A stretch of 64,000 nucleotides of DNA from Candidatus Companilactobacillus pullicola (GTDB taxonomy: Bacteria > Bacillota > Bacilli > Lactobacillales > Lactobacillaceae). Location: positions 1 to 64,000 of the forward strand of contig DXCM01000090.1 of assembly GCA_019116025.1 (NCBI GenBank). The letters run 5' to 3'. The notes under the pieces are model-generated. The model was not told the origin of the DNA, did no database searches, and saw only the letters and a program-made list of their open reading frames with translations. Shown piece after piece: positions 62,934 to 64,000 of the stretch; position 1 is the stretch's first letter; every line of letters begins with the position of its first letter. Made by a program: the position numbers and the translations under genes.

Positions 62934-64000
62934 CTATTTACGTTTTCTAGGCAAGATTTTAATTGGTGTTCCTTCGAAGTCAAAAGTATCTCGCAATTGA
63001 TTCTTCAAGAAACGTTCATAAGAGAAGTGCAACAATTCATTATCATTAACGAAAACAACGAATGTTGGTGGTTGAATAGCCACTTGTGTCATGTAATAGA
63101 TACGTAATCTCTTACCGTTAACCAATGGTGTTGGTGCAATTGAAGTAGCACGCAACAATAGATCATTCAGAACAGCTGATTGAATTCGACGGTGACGGTT
63201 ATCGAAGACACGTGTTACTAGTTCTGGAATTTGGTCTAAGCGTTGACCCTTAATTGCTGAAGTAAAGAGAATTGGAGCGTATGACAAGTATTGAAATTCA
63301 GCTCTAATTTGATTCTCAAAGTCTTGCATGGTATGCGTATCTTTCTTTAAAGCATCCCACTTGTTGACGACGATAATAACACCTTTACCAGCATTATGAG
63401 CGTAACCGGCAACACGTTTGTCTTGTTCACGAATACCCTCTTCAGCATTCAATACAACACAGACAACGTCAGACTTATCAATGGCACTCAAGGCACGCAA
63501 TACAGAGTACTTCTCCGTATTTTCATAGACCTTACCACGTTTTCTAATACCCGCAGTATCGATCATCGTGAAGTCCTTGTCGAGTTTTTCATCATGGTAT
63601 TTAGTATCGACGGCATCACGAGTCGTTCCTTGCATGTCAGAAACGATAACACGCTCATCGCCTAAAATAGCATTAACTAATGATGATTTACCAACGTTGG
63701 GACGGCCAATAAAACTAAATTTGATTGACTCGTCGTCCTCATCCTTATCTTCATTAGGAAATACTTTTACGATCTCATCCAATAAATCACCCAAACCAGT
63801 TCCTTGTGAACCGGAAATAGGATTAGGATCGCCAAATCCTAATGAATAGAAATCATAAATATTTTCACGTTGTTCTGGGTTATCAGCCTTATTAACTGCT
63901 AGGACAACAGGTTTCTTTGTACGGTAGAGAATCTTAGCAACATCCTCATCCTCTTTAGTAACACCATTTTGTCCATTAACAATAAAGACAATAACGTCAG
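62934..64000 (-). CDS. der: Ribosome biogenesis GTPase Der, partial (5' end outside the window)
   Basis: The frame is open from the right edge, so this is the C-terminal ~355 residues of a tandem GTPase of about 436. It begins inside the first G domain ([20 protein letters not shown], then [11 protein letters not shown] and the linker [17 protein letters not shown]). The second G domain has [21 protein letters not shown] and VNKWDAL, followed by the KH-like domain ending in KILPRKRK. Needed for 50S subunit assembly. A shorter start at 63794 is only an internal methionine. Confidence 0.96.
   Translation of the reverse strand, partial: DVIVFIVNGQNGVTKEDEDVAKILYRTKKPVVLAVNKADNPEQRENIYDFYSLGFGDPNPISGSQGTGLGDLLDEIVKVFPNEDKDEDDESIKFSFIGRPNVGKSSLVNAILGDERVIVSDMQGTTRDAVDTKYHDEKLDKDFTMIDTAGIRKRGKVYENTEKYSVLRALSAIDKSDVVCVVLNAEEGIREQDKRVAGYAHNAGKGVIIVVNKWDALKKDTHTMQDFENQIRAEFQYLSYAPILFTSAIKGQRLDQIPELVTRVFDNRHRRIQSAVLNDLLLRATSIAPTPLVNGKRLRIYYMTQVAIQPPTFVVFVNDNELLHFSYERFLKNQLRDTFDFEGTPIKILPRKRK

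Noticed and set aside
62934..63794. Der as a complete gene starting at the internal ATG 63794
   Set aside because: The frame continues with first-G-domain sequence to the window edge, so the gene is cut by the edge rather than short.
1..64000. CRISPR array, tRNA or rRNA genes
   Set aside because: No regularly spaced direct repeats, no tRNA-like T-arm plus acceptor pairing and no rRNA-like sequence were noticed on reading; a tRNAscan run would be decisive.

Overview
The window looks like chromosomal DNA of a low-GC lactic acid bacterium. Heterofermentative/homofermentative status is not visible, but the ribose and glucose genes, AT-rich third positions, GGAGG-type ribosome binding sites, Mn-dependent pyrophosphatase, DNA topoisomerase IV (parE/parC) beside plsY, and the topA-xerC-hslV-hslU block all fit Lactobacillaceae. 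A Companilactobacillus-like genome is my best guess; no 16S gene is present to confirm it. No rRNA, tRNA or CRISPR array was seen.

Layout. 1-4.3 kb: a redox and sugar cluster (NAD(P)-binding protein end, SDR, GlcU-type glucose uptake protein, glucose 1-dehydrogenase, flavodoxin, TMEM175-type channel). 4.3-6.1 kb: integrase, decayed antitoxin gene and the first copy (A) of a ~525-nt structured RNA. 6.1-10.9 kb: LysR regulator divergent from an acetyltransferase-SDR-hydrolase operon, then a TetR regulator and a metallo-beta-lactamase-fold hydrolase. 11.3-14 kb: a P-type cation ATPase. 14.1-18.4 kb: an accessory zone with a 47-aa ORF, RNA copy B, small or unknown genes, decayed MFS and AraC fragments, a repeat element and a GNAT-type toxin-antitoxin-like pair. 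18.5-27 kb: metallophosphoesterase (apparently ACG start), RecQ, an ABC exporter with its TetR regulator and operator, Ogt, a PTS EIIA, a degenerate integrase-like protein and a LOG-family hydrolase.

27-34 kb holds a complete ribose system on the minus strand (rbsR-D-A-C-B, then rbsK after a hairpin), with a consensus promoter overlapped by a perfect cre site and an RbsR-like operator, plus a separate RbsU-type permease. 34-64 kb is mostly housekeeping: ppaC, LysR, parC/parE, plsY, two membrane proteins, topA-xerC-hslV-hslU-epimerase, dprA, rnhB/rbgA, a ypmR/ypmS/degV group, hemolysin III, dfrA/thyA, an ABC-F ATPase, cca, a TPR protein, hup and der (cut by the right edge).

Most unusual content: (1) two diverged paralogues of a large, highly structured noncoding RNA at 5.6-6.1 and 14.4-14.9 kb, with compensatory base changes and an internal module present twice in each copy; size and host group suggest the ROOL class of ornate large RNAs, which I cannot test here. 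(2) A family of ~172-bp cruciform repeat elements (58.4, 58.8 and a decayed copy at 16.5 kb) whose stems are kept although their sequences differ. (3) A GNAT toxin-like gene preceded by a 56-aa ORF and a perfect 19-bp-arm palindrome lying over the promoter -10.
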